A stretch of 64,000 nt of DNA from Furcasterigmium furcatum (lineage: Eukaryota; Ascomycota; Sordariomycetes; Glomerellales; Plectosphaerellaceae). The notes below the pieces were generated by a model. The model saw only the letters and a list, made by a program, of their open reading frames with translations. It did not search any database and was not told the DNA's origin. This document shows, in pieces, positions 35,932 through 47,100 of the stretch. Both the position numbers and the translations under genes were made by a program. Where the stretch lies: NCBI GenBank assembly GCA_001599815.1, contig BCIA01000004.1, forward strand, positions 4,986,082-5,050,081, written 5' to 3'. Numbering within the stretch: the first letter of the stretch is position 1; each line of letters starts with the position of its first letter.

Positions 35932-36231
35932 TCACCTCGGTGTCATCCGTGGCCTCACTCGGCCAATACCAGCCGACGCCTCACTCGGAGGTCCAGCCTT
36001 GCTACACTTCCGGCCGTCCATGGCGAGAGCAGAGCCCTGCACCAGGGAGGTCAATGGCCTCGCGCTCGTCGTGGAGAAGGACCTGGCGCTACAATTCCGT
36101 GTCGACAAGCAGACTTGAGGCTTCCCAGCAGCCTTGAAGAACGTCGTCCATGGCGAAGGTGCCGTCGAAAGGGTCTTTGCCGGCACGGCCAGGCATAGAC
36201 GCCCGGCCAGCTGGCCTGCCCTCTGAGCCAT
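35932..36231 (-). CDS. Possible small mitochondrial protein
   Basis: Weakly supported 99-residue frame starting at an ATG in a CACATGGC context. The sequence is basic, has only four acidic residues, and contains ARSFSTTSARPL, a phrase very like the presequence end of many fungal mitochondrial precursors. G/C at third positions is common, as in real genes nearby. No domain was recognised, and the tail ends abruptly, so the frame could be the first exon of a longer gene or a chance ORF. The plus strand across it is also open. The nearest genes, an aminopeptidase and Ypt1, give no functional hint. Confidence 0.3.
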   Translation of the reverse strand: MAQRAGQLAGRLCLAVPAKTLSTAPSPWTTFFKAAGKPQVCLSTRNCSARSFSTTSARPLTSLVQGSALAMDGRKCSKAGPPSEASAGIGRVRPRMTPR

Positions 36232-37205
36232 GTGGAGGCTCTGGGCCGGGTGTGAGATGTAATGAATGTAATGGGCCGAGGAGAATCCGTTGAGACCCGG
36301 TGTCTGTCTGGCGTGTCGCGTTGGGCCCGAGAGGTGGTAGGTAGATACAGATTCGATGGTTAAATCTTCAACGCGTCTGTCTGGTCCGATGAAAAGCGAC
36401 ACGGACGATGCTTCTGCCGTTAGAGTTAGAGACAGTGCGATTTGGGGGACTTTTAGTGCAGTGGGGCACTGTATGTGGCCCCGGCTTCAACAGCCCAACA
36501 GTGACCCTGTGATTGATTATCTTAAACAGTCTGATACGACCCTGCAACCCTTTCCAGCATAGATTGGAACCCTCTGCCGTGACAGGAGCCAAATGACCAG
36601 ATCAGCGGAAGCTCTTTAGTCCGGACCTGTGTATGTTTCACAGATCACCTGCGCTGACAGTCTACGATGATGCACTCGTTCGGCCTCCCGGGGAACAAGT
36701 CCTAGGAACAACATGGCTCGCTCCGGATCCCGAGGGAACATCCGGACTTGAAGGCACTTGGTTCGGCGGGGGGCTGGCCAAAAGGTCGTAAAAAAACTGC
36801 GACTCCCATTATGCGAATATCTTACTCGGAAACATGTGCGGCGGTGGTGCAATCAGCGGCAGAAGAATCCAAATGAACCAGTATTCCGTCTATGCGGGCG
36901 CGGCGAGAAAAAACGAGGACGCGAAAGAAACAAGCAAGCCTCAGTAATAAGCAGCACCAGCAGCCGGCCGGGGTGACAGAAACAAGCGAACGACGCAGCC
37001 CGGTTCCGGATCCCAGTTCCCATTCCCCAACACCTCGGCAGCAGCGGCAGCGTGTCATAGAATCTACCCCGCGTCCTTCTGCTCTGCCGGTGCATCCATC
37101 CCCCTCTTACCTGCTGCCTGCGGAGGTCCGTCTTATGCCAATACAACAAGGGCCGAAGAAAGTGTCAAGAGGTGGCTCGCTCGGCGCTCAGGGGTATACC
37201 CCCGT

Positions 37206-38245
37206 TTAGCAGCAGCCGCCGCCGCTGGGGTTCGACACGTTCTGGCCGGGGCCGACCTGCACGCTGCGCTTCTCGTTGTTGGCGGTCGTGGTGCCCATGC
37301 GCTCCTTGATCTGGCGGGCCATGGTCAGGAACGCCTGCTCGACGTTGCTAGCGTTCTTGGCCGAGGTCTCGAGGAAGGGAATGCCCAGGCTGTCGGCGAA
37401 TTCCTGCACATATCAAGTCAGTATGTTGTCCGGCATATCGGCGGTGGTCCACCAGCGAGCGGCGCTCCACTTGCTGGTCGGAATCACATGCAAGGGCGGC
37501 GGGCGGGCGCTCAAAGAAATCCAGCTTACCTTGGCGACGGTGTACTCGACGACCTTCTTGTCCGACATATCGCTCTTGTTGCCGACGAGCAGCTTGTTGA
37601 CGCCCTCGGTGGCGTAGCGGTCGATCTCCTGCAGCCACTGCTTGACGTTGTTGAACGAGTCCATGTCGGTCACATCGTAGACAACGCAGATGCCATGGGC
37701 GCCACGGTAGTAGGAGGAGGTGATGGTGCGGAAGCGCTCTTGGCCGGCGGTATCCCACTGTTGAGGCGACAGGTCAGCATGGTTGTTGGGGGCTTCCGAC
37801 AAGCCGGGGTTGGGCTTACGATCTGCAGCTTGACCGTCTTTCCATCCAGATCTATCGTGCGGATTTTCTGTATCTAGTTAGCCTTTGTTGTTTTCGTCGG
37901 GTCGTCGGTCGTTAGGGGGTGCGTACGAAATCAACACCAATGGTGGAGATGTAGGACTCTGTGTAGGTGTCGTCGGCGAAACGAAGAAGCAGGCAAGACT
38001 TTCCGACACCGGAATCTCCGATGAGGAGGAGCTTGAAGAGATAGTCGTATCTAACATCTGATTAGTTCTGGGGCCGAAGAATCCAGCGGTCGTTGCGTCG
38101 GCGATGGGAGCTCAGTCGTCGGGGTCGAGGGATGGAAGGGACTCTGGGCGAAGAAGGTCAGCTTGGCAATGTTTCCGAGGGTCTGGAGGCGAGGCGGCGG
38201 CGTCGCAAAGGGTAAATGGGGTGCCACGTACCACTCGGGGTTCAT
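37206..38245 (-). CDS. ypt1: Rab GTPase Ypt1/Rab1
   Basis: Small GTPase of 202 residues controlling ER-to-Golgi transport and autophagy. Five coding exons: 38235-38245, 37927-38050, 37820-37867, 37530-37757 and 37206-37403. The first exon is only 11 nt with a GTGGTA donor; it was chosen because it alone restores the canonical [20 protein letters not shown] start. The nucleotide-binding motifs are intact: GDSGVGKS (P-loop), the switch I effector region YISTIGVDFKIRTI, WDTAGQERF, GNKSDM and ETSAKN. The C-terminus SNPSGGGCC carries the double-Cys geranylgeranylation signal for membrane attachment. The intron-rich structure is normal for fungal Rab genes. Confidence 0.97.
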
Positions 38246-38804
38246 GATGGCGGGCGGAACGTCAAAGTCGGGGTAGCGACGGGTTGCAGAGTAGGACTTG
38301 GAGACGCGGGCGGCGGGATCTTGGTCGTCGTCGGCGGGCGTGGTGATGATTTAAGGGTGTCGTGATGGGGTTTGTCGGAGGGCAGGTCAAGTGAGCGAAG
38401 GCAAAGGCGGCGAAGGGGCAGTGGAGGTCAGGTTGGCAGGCTGCTACGTCAAGGCGTCCCAGGGAAAGCACAAACGGTTCCCGCCAGTCAGAAAGGGTGG
38501 GCCAATGAAACCCCTGGAACCCGCCTTAGCGCCATCCAGAGCTCAGCACGTGATATCATCAAACCAAGGTGAAGCCCGTCTCACCGAGGCCGGGGGTACG
38601 TACCTCTCATCTGAGGACGTTCAGGATGTTCTCTTTTCATCGAAACGAACCAAACTCACAATGTGACTCAGAGACACGGGTGTTTATGGGAGGGTGGGTT
38701 CTCATCTTTCAGTGATTCATCTTGATCTGCTTCAGAAATGGCTGCTTGCCTTCTGCGACGAGCGGACTTTGTAATACAAGAGGTATACAATACAATGCTT
38801 CTCC
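38246..38804. other. Intergenic region, Ypt1 promoter
   Basis: Promoter of Ypt1 (-) and 3' flank of the Rad57-like gene (-). No gene or repeat was noticed. Confidence 0.5.
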
Positions 38805-40199
38805 TTAATCATCGCTATCATGGTCCTTCGTCACGGCCCTCAGTCCCCCCATGGTGACCTCAAACTCCACCGCCCCCTGTAATCCCTGGCCCGTGGCCTG
38901 CGCATGCGGCGCAAACACGACCTTCATCCAGCGCCTCCACTTCCTCAGGGTCGGAAGACCAGCCTCATCCGTCTCGTCATCGATATGTCGCTGGACCCCA
39001 TACACGGGTTTCTTGAGCAACGTGATGCGGCACGCAATCTGCGTCGACCATATCAGACCGAGAGCGGGTGTCTTCAGCCCATAGTCCGCAAACGGGTCAT
39101 CTCCCCAGCCGGTAAACCACCGCTGCTGGTGGTCCAAGGCGAGGGCAGGGTGTGCAGGCGGCCCGCGGTCCTCGTAGTGCGGTGGCTCTGCCATGCTGGA
39201 CCTGAAGTGTTCCGCCATGGATGAGGGCGGTTCCAGCCCTTCGAAAGCGCCTGGCGGAGGAGGCTTACTCCTCGTCGCCAGAGGGCTCTCCTGCGTCGGC
39301 CCGGGGTGAAAGCTGCTGCGAGGCGGGCCCATTCTCGAAGATGAGGGCGGCGGTACCGATGAGTTCTGAAAGCGGTCTGTGACCTGGTTCGCGACGACCA
39401 TCGCGAGATTGTGCTTCTGGGCCAGTTCCCGGAGCAGCGCGCCGAGGCGCAACAGCTCGCCCGACCGGGCGGCCATATTTGACCCGCGGTTTCTAGCCGT
39501 GCCGCGCTCAAACTCTGCGCGGTAGTTTGCTGCCACCGAGTCCAGGACTATGAGACCGACGTTGTACCGCTCAATCATGACGGGGACCTGGAACTGCAGG
39601 ATGTGCTCCTGTGACTCAAGGTCCGGGGTGACGGCACTGTGCACGTTGTCGAAGGAGGGCTTCTCTTCTCTCGGCATGTCTGCGAGAAGCGGATGGGCTT
39701 TCAGCATCTGTGACATGCGCGTCGTGGAGAGGCCCGACTCTGTCGATATATAGAGCGCGGGCCTGTCCAGGCCATATGGAGGGGGGAGCTGAACGGCCAG
39801 GGCGAGGGTCAAGAGGAACTGCGTCTTTGCGGCACCGCTCTCCCCGGTGATCTCTGTGATGTAGCCTGTTGGGATTCCTCCGCCCAGGGCTTGATCCAGA
39901 TGGTCATCGAGCGTGCTGATCAGCGACGTTCGCTCGCGCAGCTCTGCCAGCGTGGAGCGCAAGGGCGCCTTTGGTCCATCTTCCGAGGGCGTGACGCCAA
40001 GATCGCGGTGAAGGGCATTGACGACGGCATCGCAGAGCCTCTTGATTTCCAGCAGCGGCAGCTGTGTGCGTTTGCCAATATCGGCAACCTGGAGCGTCAA
40101 CAGGTCGGTGGTCGTCACGTTGTGCTTCTCCAGCACTTGGACCAGTTTGGCATATGGACCAAGAGGCAAGTTGGGCACGACCCTGGCCAGGTCCGTCAT
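38805..40199 (-). CDS. rad57: Rad51 paralogue, Rad57-like
   Basis: Intronless 464-residue RecA/Rad51-family protein. The length and features fit Rad57, which with Rad55 helps Rad51 filaments form during homologous recombination. A helical N-terminal domain (about 15-65) is followed by the ATPase core. Its Walker A reads GESGAAKT (119-126), with Ala where the consensus GxxxxGKT has Gly; the catalytic Lys is kept. Walker B is VGLIVLDSVAA. A Pro/Ser-rich insert follows VVANQVTDRFQ, and the core resumes at LGLIWSTQIACRITL. Xrcc3 is the main alternative name, as the two families are close. The ATG at 40199 is the first in frame; another ORF starts upstream at 40506 in a different frame and is probably a leader ORF. 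Confidence 0.85.
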   Translation of the reverse strand: MTDLARVVPNLPLGPYAKLVQVLEKHNVTTTDLLTLQVADIGKRTQLPLLEIKRLCDAVVNALHRDLGVTPSEDGPKAPLRSTLAELRERTSLISTLDDHLDQALGGGIPTGYITEITGESGAAKTQFLLTLALAVQLPPPYGLDRPALYISTESGLSTTRMSQMLKAHPLLADMPREEKPSFDNVHSAVTPDLESQEHILQFQVPVMIERYNVGLIVLDSVAANYRAEFERGTARNRGSNMAARSGELLRLGALLRELAQKHNLAMVVANQVTDRFQNSSVPPPSSSRMGPPRSSFHPGPTQESPLATRSKPPPPGAFEGLEPPSSMAEHFRSSMAEPPHYEDRGPPAHPALALDHQQRWFTGWGDDPFADYGLKTPALGLIWSTQIACRITLLKKPVYGVQRHIDDETDEAGLPTLRKWRRWMKVVFAPHAQATGQGLQGAVEFEVTMGGLRAVTKDHDSDD

Positions 40200-42008
40200 G
40201 GCACGAGAGAGGCGTGCGACGAGCTGTGGAGGCTGCGGTAGGGTCGTGGCATGTTCCCTCCCCTCTTGCCTGCTGGAGTTTTAATGTCGTCCTGCGGCGC
40301 AACGACGCCCAGACTTCTGCGGTTTTTCCCCGACGTCCAATGGGTGGCGTCCAAGAAAGCCCCGGCGGCAGGCCAAGCTTTCGGGAGGTGAAGCCGATCG
40401 CTGGAGCACCACGAGAGCCGGCAGCAAGGCTAGCGGTGGGTGTTCTTGGTTCTGGCAGTCCCTGGACCAGCGTTGTCTGCAGGTGAGGATCGTGACTCGA
40501 GCTCATCTGTGCAGAGCTAACGAAGTTGAGGTGATCGCTCGTCGCCCGAAGTGGATCGGGAGCACGCCGTTTGATTAGATAAGCGGGCCCGTCCCAAAAA
40601 TAACCTCACCCCAACTTCTTGTTTCTCCCTCTTTCTCCTCTCAATCCAATTCAGATCCCGATTCAGGGTCGAATACACTGTCTTGTGTGCAACTACAGGC
40701 TGCCTTCAGACCCTCTTCAATTAACGCTGTGACGGCAAGTCTGCTCAACCGCAAAAATGCTCCGCGGCCGGGGCACTTTTCAACACTAAAGTCTGACCGC
40801 TTCAACCCCTGGACGCCGATCCCATCCTATTCCTCCTTGAACAAAGATCAAACGAGCCTCTGCACGCTGTCAGCCTTGACGTGGATACCTCAAGTGGGGA
40901 CGTCGCTCTCGATGGAATTATCCCGCGCCGGCATTGACAACAACGGTCTTCCGAAGTCGCATCCGACTCTCGGGTTTTTCCCCCCCTGGAGACAGATCAG
41001 AGGCGTGTCTGGGCAGCATCTCGGGACGGGAGCTGTCTTCGCTCAGCTATCAGGAGAGACGCGTCTCGCTCCTGCACAGAGCTAGCGTTGGGCCGCTGGA
41101 CCGTTGGGGGCCGCGCCGCGACTCGGCCATCAGTTCATACCCGCAGGCCAGCGCAAGGAGGGTGCCAGCTCATTTCGTCGGCAGGGTCTGCCCGGCCGCC
41201 ACGGCGCGTGGTGTCTCTCCTCGCGAGTCACTCAGCCCTCAGCCCGGCCCCATCGGGTTGCAGAAGCTTGTCGGCGCCATCGCGAGAGACATGCATCAGA
41301 AGTTCTTCAACAGAAGTCCTTCAGGGCTCTGAGCCCGGCAGATCAAGGATGATTCGACTCCCTATTTGTACTCGAGCGTCCTCTTGGCCAGCCTCTCTCA
41401 ACCGCCACGACGGCACCCCTCCTCTACCACAACATTATCCCGTCTTACAATGAACACCACGCTCCTTCGGGTAGCCGACCGCCCTGGATCCCGTCAGCTA
41501 GCTTGGCGGGCCAGCCATCGTCTCTGGTCCTTTTGCATCTCGCGTTCAGCCCATATGCAGCCACATTCGCCTAGCCTTTCTGTTATTGGCTCTAGTCCCC
41601 ATACTCCTCTTCCCTCACCAATCTCCTCGTCCCGCGATTCCCATGCCCCCATCACAGCTTCATCCAAGTCGGCCTAGCTCAAGGCTGAGCCCCTGTCCCT
41701 GGTCCGTCTAACTGGTTCCCGCCTCGGTGACTGACCTGGTGCCACCCTCTCTGCCGACTTCAGTGCACTGAGAGTCCCTTGTTCGTGTTGCTGGGTCCGG
41801 GATGGATGGTAACACCCGGCCAATCTGGAGGGCACAGGGCCGATCCCGTTCGCTCCTAATCTGCACGATGCTCCCACCCCCGTTGCCTTTTAAGTGAGTA
41901 GCTTCGACTGCTCCTCGCCCTGGGTCTCTCTTGTCTCTGTTTCGTCGTCTCGCCGTCCGTGGTCCTACAAGGCGTCTGTCTGTCGAAGCCACCGATCCTC
42001 CGTCAATC
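40200..42008. other. Divergent intergenic region
   Basis: Shared upstream region of the Rad57-like gene (-) and the Cys-rich membrane protein (+). A 75-codon frame starting at an ATG at 41450 (+) lies within what may be the leader of the membrane protein gene; it has no recognised features. Other open frames begin at non-ATG codons. No gene was called. Confidence 0.45.
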
Positions 42009-43467
42009 ATGGGCAAGTCAACATTGTATCTGGCGAGTGCCTTCGCCCTCGGCGTCTCTGCCGAGCTGTTCGCCATCCCCGAGGCCACCACCACCCTCCC
42101 CCACGCCATCGAGGCTATCCTCCTGGACATTCCTCACCCCACGAAGGCTCCGGTCGTCAGGGCCCTGGAGCGCCGGCAAACGAGCGACAACAACGTGACG
42201 AGCGTCCTGGTGGCACCCGATAACATCTGCGGCTACATCGATGGACGCGCCGGCGCCCCCTTCTCCTGCCTGGACGAGGACTTCACCTGCATGTTCTTCA
42301 CTGCCGACGAGACCACCTACGGCAATGTCGCTTGCTGCAACATCGCAAGCACAACGTGCGGTGCCCGCGGCGGCTGCTATGGCTACGATGAGGTGTACTC
42401 GCAGAGTCTGTGTGACAGCGGTTGCATGCTCGACAGGTTCATGCTGAAGTGGTAGGTGCCCTTTCGTGTCTCCAAGGGCTCGCTCAGTTACTGACATTGG
42501 TTGAAGCACAAACACGGCCCAGCCTTACTGCAACACCATCTCGTTCACATCTGACATCCTCGATTTCTGGTGCAATTCTTTCGAGGACACTTCCACCCAA
42601 GTGGCGTTCACGACTTACTCCGGCCAGACCGGCAGAGTATGGCAAACTATTGAACTGGAGGACGACGACGCGGAGAACACGCTCATCGACGATATCCTCT
42701 CTGAGCATAATTCGGCCACAGCCGAGACCACCACCACGCGCCGCACTGCGCCTACGACCACGTCCGATGGAGACGACGAGGAGGAGAGCGCCGGCGGCGG
42801 TGGCGGTAACGGTGACAACGGCGACAACGGCGGCGGATCTGACGATGGCGGCTCCTCTACCCCCATCGGCCCTATCGTCGGCGGTGTTGTTGGAGGCGTC
42901 GCTGTCATTGCCGCCGTTGCCTTTGGAGTCTGGTTCATCCTCCGCCGCAAGAAGAAGGAGGCAGCGGGCGGCAACCCTCCCATGCAGCAGGCCCAGGCAG
43001 TCCCCCCTCAAGGCCCCCCTCAGGGCCCTTACTCCCCCGGCACCATGGGCGCCATGGGCGCCGTCGGCCAGGCCCCTCCGCCTCACCAATCCTACTACGA
43101 CCCGAACAAAGGCGGCTACATGCAGCCGGACTATCAGCCCACGCCGCCGCCTGGATACCCTCCGCAGATGCACCAGCAGCACCCGCAGCAGCACCTGGCG
43201 CCGGGTCCGTACTACGCGCCCAGCACCATCCCCGACCGCACCGACACCACAAGCCCGAGCGCCGTGTCCCAGTCAAACGCGAGCATGCACCGCCTCAGCG
43301 CCGTGTCGCCCGGCTCCCCCGGCAGCCAGAACCCGCAGCAGTTCATGGCCGGCGGCTACGCGCCCCAGGGCCAGCAGGGCCCGCAGCAGCCGGGCCAGCC
43401 GACCATCTACGAGGCGCCGGGGCCGAACGACGGGCATCACAGGGGGCAGATGCACGAGATGGCGTAG
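42009..43467 (+). CDS. Cys-rich single-pass membrane protein
   Basis: Predicted type I plasma-membrane protein of 467 residues; the family was not recognised. Exons are 42009-42451 and 42507-43467. A signal peptide (STLYLASAFALGVSA) leads into an ectodomain with about 16 cysteines, e.g. CGYIDGRAGAPFSC and VACCNIASTTCGARGGC, which suggests a disulfide-bonded fold. A Thr/Ser/Gly-rich stalk precedes one helix at about residues 268-293 (PIVGGVVGGVAVIAAVAFGV), then a basic stop-transfer RRKKK. The cytosolic tail is Pro/Gln/Gly-rich and low in charge. This layout resembles fungal wall-integrity sensors (Wsc/Mid2-like), but the ectodomain does not show a WSC pattern I can assign. A KR-type dibasic site is absent, though LERRQ near residue 55 could be processed. 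Confidence 0.85.
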
Positions 43468-43874
43468 ACGGCGTGATGGGGATGGGGATATGGGGATTTC
43501 CTCACTTCGGTTCGGTCTGGTCTGGTCCTTTTTGCATACCCCCGGGGACTGGGGGGAAATTACTTACGATAATGTACATTCGCTTCTAGCGGGCATGTTG
43601 AAGACTCATGAGCAGGTTTTTGCTTTGATGATCTGCGGGCATGTGCAGCACCGGGCTTTGACCCAGGCCATGAGTGGAAGGCAGTGAGATGCGAGGAATA
43701 GATTTGGAAATTCGTCCACCGTGTGCCCGTTACTTTCTGGTCTATCTTGTTTTCTGTTATAACCAAAACATGGCGGGCTCTACTGATTTATATGACCTCG
43801 ACCATCCAGCTCTGACGGGACGTCAAGCAACACCCCCTTTTCAAGCCCCTTTCCGGTCCCTTGCCAGACCAGGC
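43468..43874. other. Convergent intergenic region
   Basis: 3' flanks of the membrane protein gene (+) and the glycoside hydrolase gene (-). AT-rich around 43730-43800. No gene was seen. Confidence 0.6.
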
Positions 43875-46800
43875 TCAAATCAGCGTCTCCCGATACGGCG
43901 TCAAAACCACCGGCCCCGTCAGCCCGTAATGCTGCGCGGGATGCACCGGCACCGACTCGGAGGGATGCGTCGCCGAGAACCTCAGGTCACGCCAGATGGG
44001 CCGCAGCACGTTGATCAGCGTGGTGCCGACGGTCACCTCGAGGACGTTCTCGCCCTCGCGGAGGAAGGGCCCGATGTCCGCGACGGCGGCGGAGCAGTCG
44101 AGCGGCGGCAGCTTCTTGCCGTTCACGTACGCCTTCATGGAGTGGAACGTGCGGCCGAGGTCGAGCAGCGCGCCGTCCGCCTTGGCGTCGCCGGCCGGCG
44201 GCCAGGTGAAGGTCGTCTTGTAGTGGCCCCGGCCGCTGGTCGTCTCGAGGCCGGGGATGGTGAGCCAGCTCTTCAGGGCGGTCAGGGAGTGTTTCGAGTT
44301 GGACTTTACGGCGGACCGGGGATAGTCGTAGAGGTCGGCGGGGGCGTCCCAGTGCTCGACGGTCAGGGCCCAGGAGGAGGGGGAGAAGGGCTTCGCGGAC
44401 GACTTGGCGACGGCATGGGCCTTGCCATCTGAGGTCTTGACGGAGAGGGAGTCTGAAGAGGAGGCGCCGGCCTTGACGCTGACCTTCTTCTCGGCGGCCG
44501 TGATGGACAGGATCTCCTCAGAGGCGTCGGTGACGTGGACGGAGGGGATGGCGTCGAGTGGCTCCGGCAGGAAGGCGACGATGGTCGACTGGTTCGCGTG
44601 GAGGGTGAAGGGGATGATGGTCCTCTCGTCGGTCTGCTCATACCGCGCGACGGGGTTCTGCTCGCCTGTCCACGCGTCGAAGATGTACGGGATCTTGGTC
44701 GTCTCGAAGCCGACGGTGCCCGTGGTCGAGACGTTCGACGGGTTATACACGAACACGTAGTCAACGTCGTTGACCGTGTCCTCGCGCCAGGCGGTGTACC
44801 AGGGCCCGTTGCTGTCGATCTTCGTGCGCGGCTGGATGCCAATGTCGACGAGGGCCTGGGCGACGCCGTCGTCGTTGGTCGCGGCGATGTGGACGTTGGG
44901 CAGCTCTGCCATTTCGTTCATGATGCGCTCGACGGCCTCGGCGGGACACTTGTGCGGCGCCCACATGCGCGTCGGCATGCCGCCGGCGAAGATGATGGGG
45001 AGGCCGGCGAGGGCGTACTCGCGCAGCTTCTTGACGCCGAAGAGCGTCATGTGCTCCCACGACCGGACGACGATGGCCCTGGCGGCCTGGCGGTTGGGCG
45101 CGAAGAGCTCATCCTCGACGAAGGCCTCAGGGAGCTCGAAGTTGTCGGGGCTGAGGTACTCGTATGAGAAACCTGGGGTGAGGCGTCAGCGGTCATTTAC
45201 GTCGTAGAAGCACCTCGACTTACCCATATCTCGCAGATCTGTGGCGACGTAGCTTGCGTTGTTCACGTACCAGAAACGCTTGCTGTGGAAGAGCACGTCG
45301 CGACGGGGAATTCCCGTCTGGAAGACATACTGGTACCTGGCCATGACGTCCATGAACTCCTTGTAGTCCTCCCACGCAGGCTGCCACCTGCTGTGATAAT
45401 CCGCGAACTGGTACCCGAACGTGGCCACGCCGGGCCAGGTCGTGTTCGGGTACGCCCCCGTGTAAGACGCACCGTGGATCACGGCCTGGTTGTTACCGCC
45501 GGCGATGATGCGGTTGAAGATATCGAACAGCTCCGGCAGCGTCTGCTGGAAGCCCTTATAGATGTCCGCGCCCAGCTCGTTCGAGATGACCCTCTTGCCG
45601 GCGAGGTTGGCCGGCCCTGTGTACTGGCGGTAGCGGTCGATGTTATGGTGGAAGCCGCCGGTCGAGAAGATGAGACTCTCATCCTCGGGAGCGTTGACCT
45701 TGGGCACGTTGGCCAGGGCATCCATCCAGACGCCGTAGGATACCTGGCACGAGTACTGGATGTTAAGGTACTCGTTGGCCCAGCGAGTCCACTCCTCAAG
45801 ATACTCGCCGTAGAGCGTGGCCAGCGTCGTGCGGTAGTCCATGCGGTACCGCTCGCCCTGATCCCACTGGTCCGTGTTCATGCGGAAGTGAATGACGGGG
45901 AGGAAGCGTCTGACGTTGTACCTGTGCTCCTCGCGGAAGCGGGCAGCGAACTCGCGCGTCCAGCGGTAGTTCTGGCGCAGCTCGAGACTGTCCTCCCACG
46001 CATAGTTGCCAACCTCCTTAACTAGGTCGAGCGTACCGCCCTGGAGAACGTGGTCCTCCCAGAACTTGATGCCCATCTGGGCTCCGCGCTTGGAGAAATG
46101 GTCGAGTGCCCACGAGCCGTTCTGGATCCAGGACTCGGGCTGGGACTGAGGACCCTCCATCAGGGGTGGGCTGGCCTGGGCCTGCCACTGGGAGTGGACG
46201 AGGTACACGGACCAGAGGATGTAGTTGTACTTGCCGGGCTCCTGGAACTCGAACTCGAGATGCCCGTCCTCAGTGACGAACTCCGTAAGGTCCATGAGCG
46301 TGTCGACCTCGAGGATGTTGGCTGCCTTGCCGACAGGGTTTCCTCCGAGGACCACAGCCTCGAGCTCCCCGCTTCCCCAGCCGTCAATCTTGCCCGAGAA
46401 CTCGGTATCAGTGAGCGGGAGATTCTTCCTGAACATCTTGAGGTCCCAGGCCTTGCCCTCGTCGTCGTACTCGGCGGGCACGCCCTGGCCTTGGTTCGGG
46501 CCCATGGCAAAGTCCATGATGAGGCCGTTATCCTTTGTGGCTTGGGCGAAGGCGTTGAAGAGCTTGGCTGCCATATTCAAGTCAGAAAAGCATATCATCG
46601 TGGGGCGAGTAATTCAACTTACACCAAGCTTTGGTGCCCCATCCGTACACTGACCAGTCAACCGGCGCAAACGTGCCCCATCCGGCCGGAGGTCCTCCGT
46701 AGAGGTAGTAGGTCAGGAGCTCCATGCCGGACGCACCGATGCGGCCGATCTGCTTGACATCCTCGGCGATGGCCTCGAGGTCGACGGCAGCATCAGGGAC

Positions 46801-46968
46801 CCAGTAGCGGAACCGCGGCCGCACGTTGACGGAGGGGTCCTGGAACGTGCCGGCGTCGATGTCTGCCAGGACCTGGTCGTTGGTAGGATCACGGGGCAGA
46901 GCCCATGTCGACGTGGGAGCGAGGGAGACTGACAGCAGCGTGCTGCAGAGGACCCGAGTGAGCTTCAT
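43875..46968 (-). CDS. Secreted glycoside hydrolase, GH106-like
   Basis: Large secreted protein of 995 residues, probably an alpha-L-rhamnosidase or related debranching enzyme acting on plant pectin or glycosides. Exons are 46623-46968, 45224-46567 and 43875-45172. A signal peptide (MKLTRVLCSTLLSVSLA) precedes FRYWVPDAAVD and the GASGMELLTYYLYG block, then a barrel-like region with a predicted active-site area around ISNELGAD and NNQAVIHGASY. The C-terminal ~200 residues look like a galactose-binding-type beta-sandwich (LDLGRTFHSMKAYVNGKKL). The GH106 assignment is from overall resemblance and is uncertain; GH2-like sandwich enzymes are the alternative. The first in-frame ATG after a TATA box at 47092-47100 was taken as start. 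It is not flanked by a sugar transporter or regulator. Confidence 0.75.
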
Positions 46969-47091
46969 CTGGGCACAACCTGGCTGCGGCAGGCCGTGTA
47001 GCAAAGAGAGACGAGGTTCTCAAGAACGATGCTTGACTTGAACTTGGTGAAAGAGCCCCTCGCCTCTTGGTTGTCAGGATGGGACTGGCCA

Positions 47092-47100
47092 TTATTTATA
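47092..47100 (-). promoter_or_regulatory. TATA box of glycoside hydrolase gene
   Basis: Reads TATAAATAA on the minus strand, about 125-130 bases upstream of the ATG at 46968. It supports the shorter, signal-peptide-bearing start over the upstream TTG extension. Confidence 0.6.

Larger units (their letters stand above)
35237..37205. other. Intergenic region with a possible small gene
   Basis: Upstream region of the aminopeptidase (-) and 3' flank of Ypt1 (-). It contains a tandem repeat at 35595-35624 and a possible small mitochondrial protein gene at 35932-36231, both listed separately. A 37-codon ORF at 36834-36947 (+) in a good start context begins MCGGG and is noted under findings. Confidence 0.45.

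Noticed and set aside
39904..40506. 200-codon ORF overlapping the Rad57 start
   Set aside because: Runs out of phase through the Rad57 coding sequence; only its first ~100 codons are free and have no recognisable feature.
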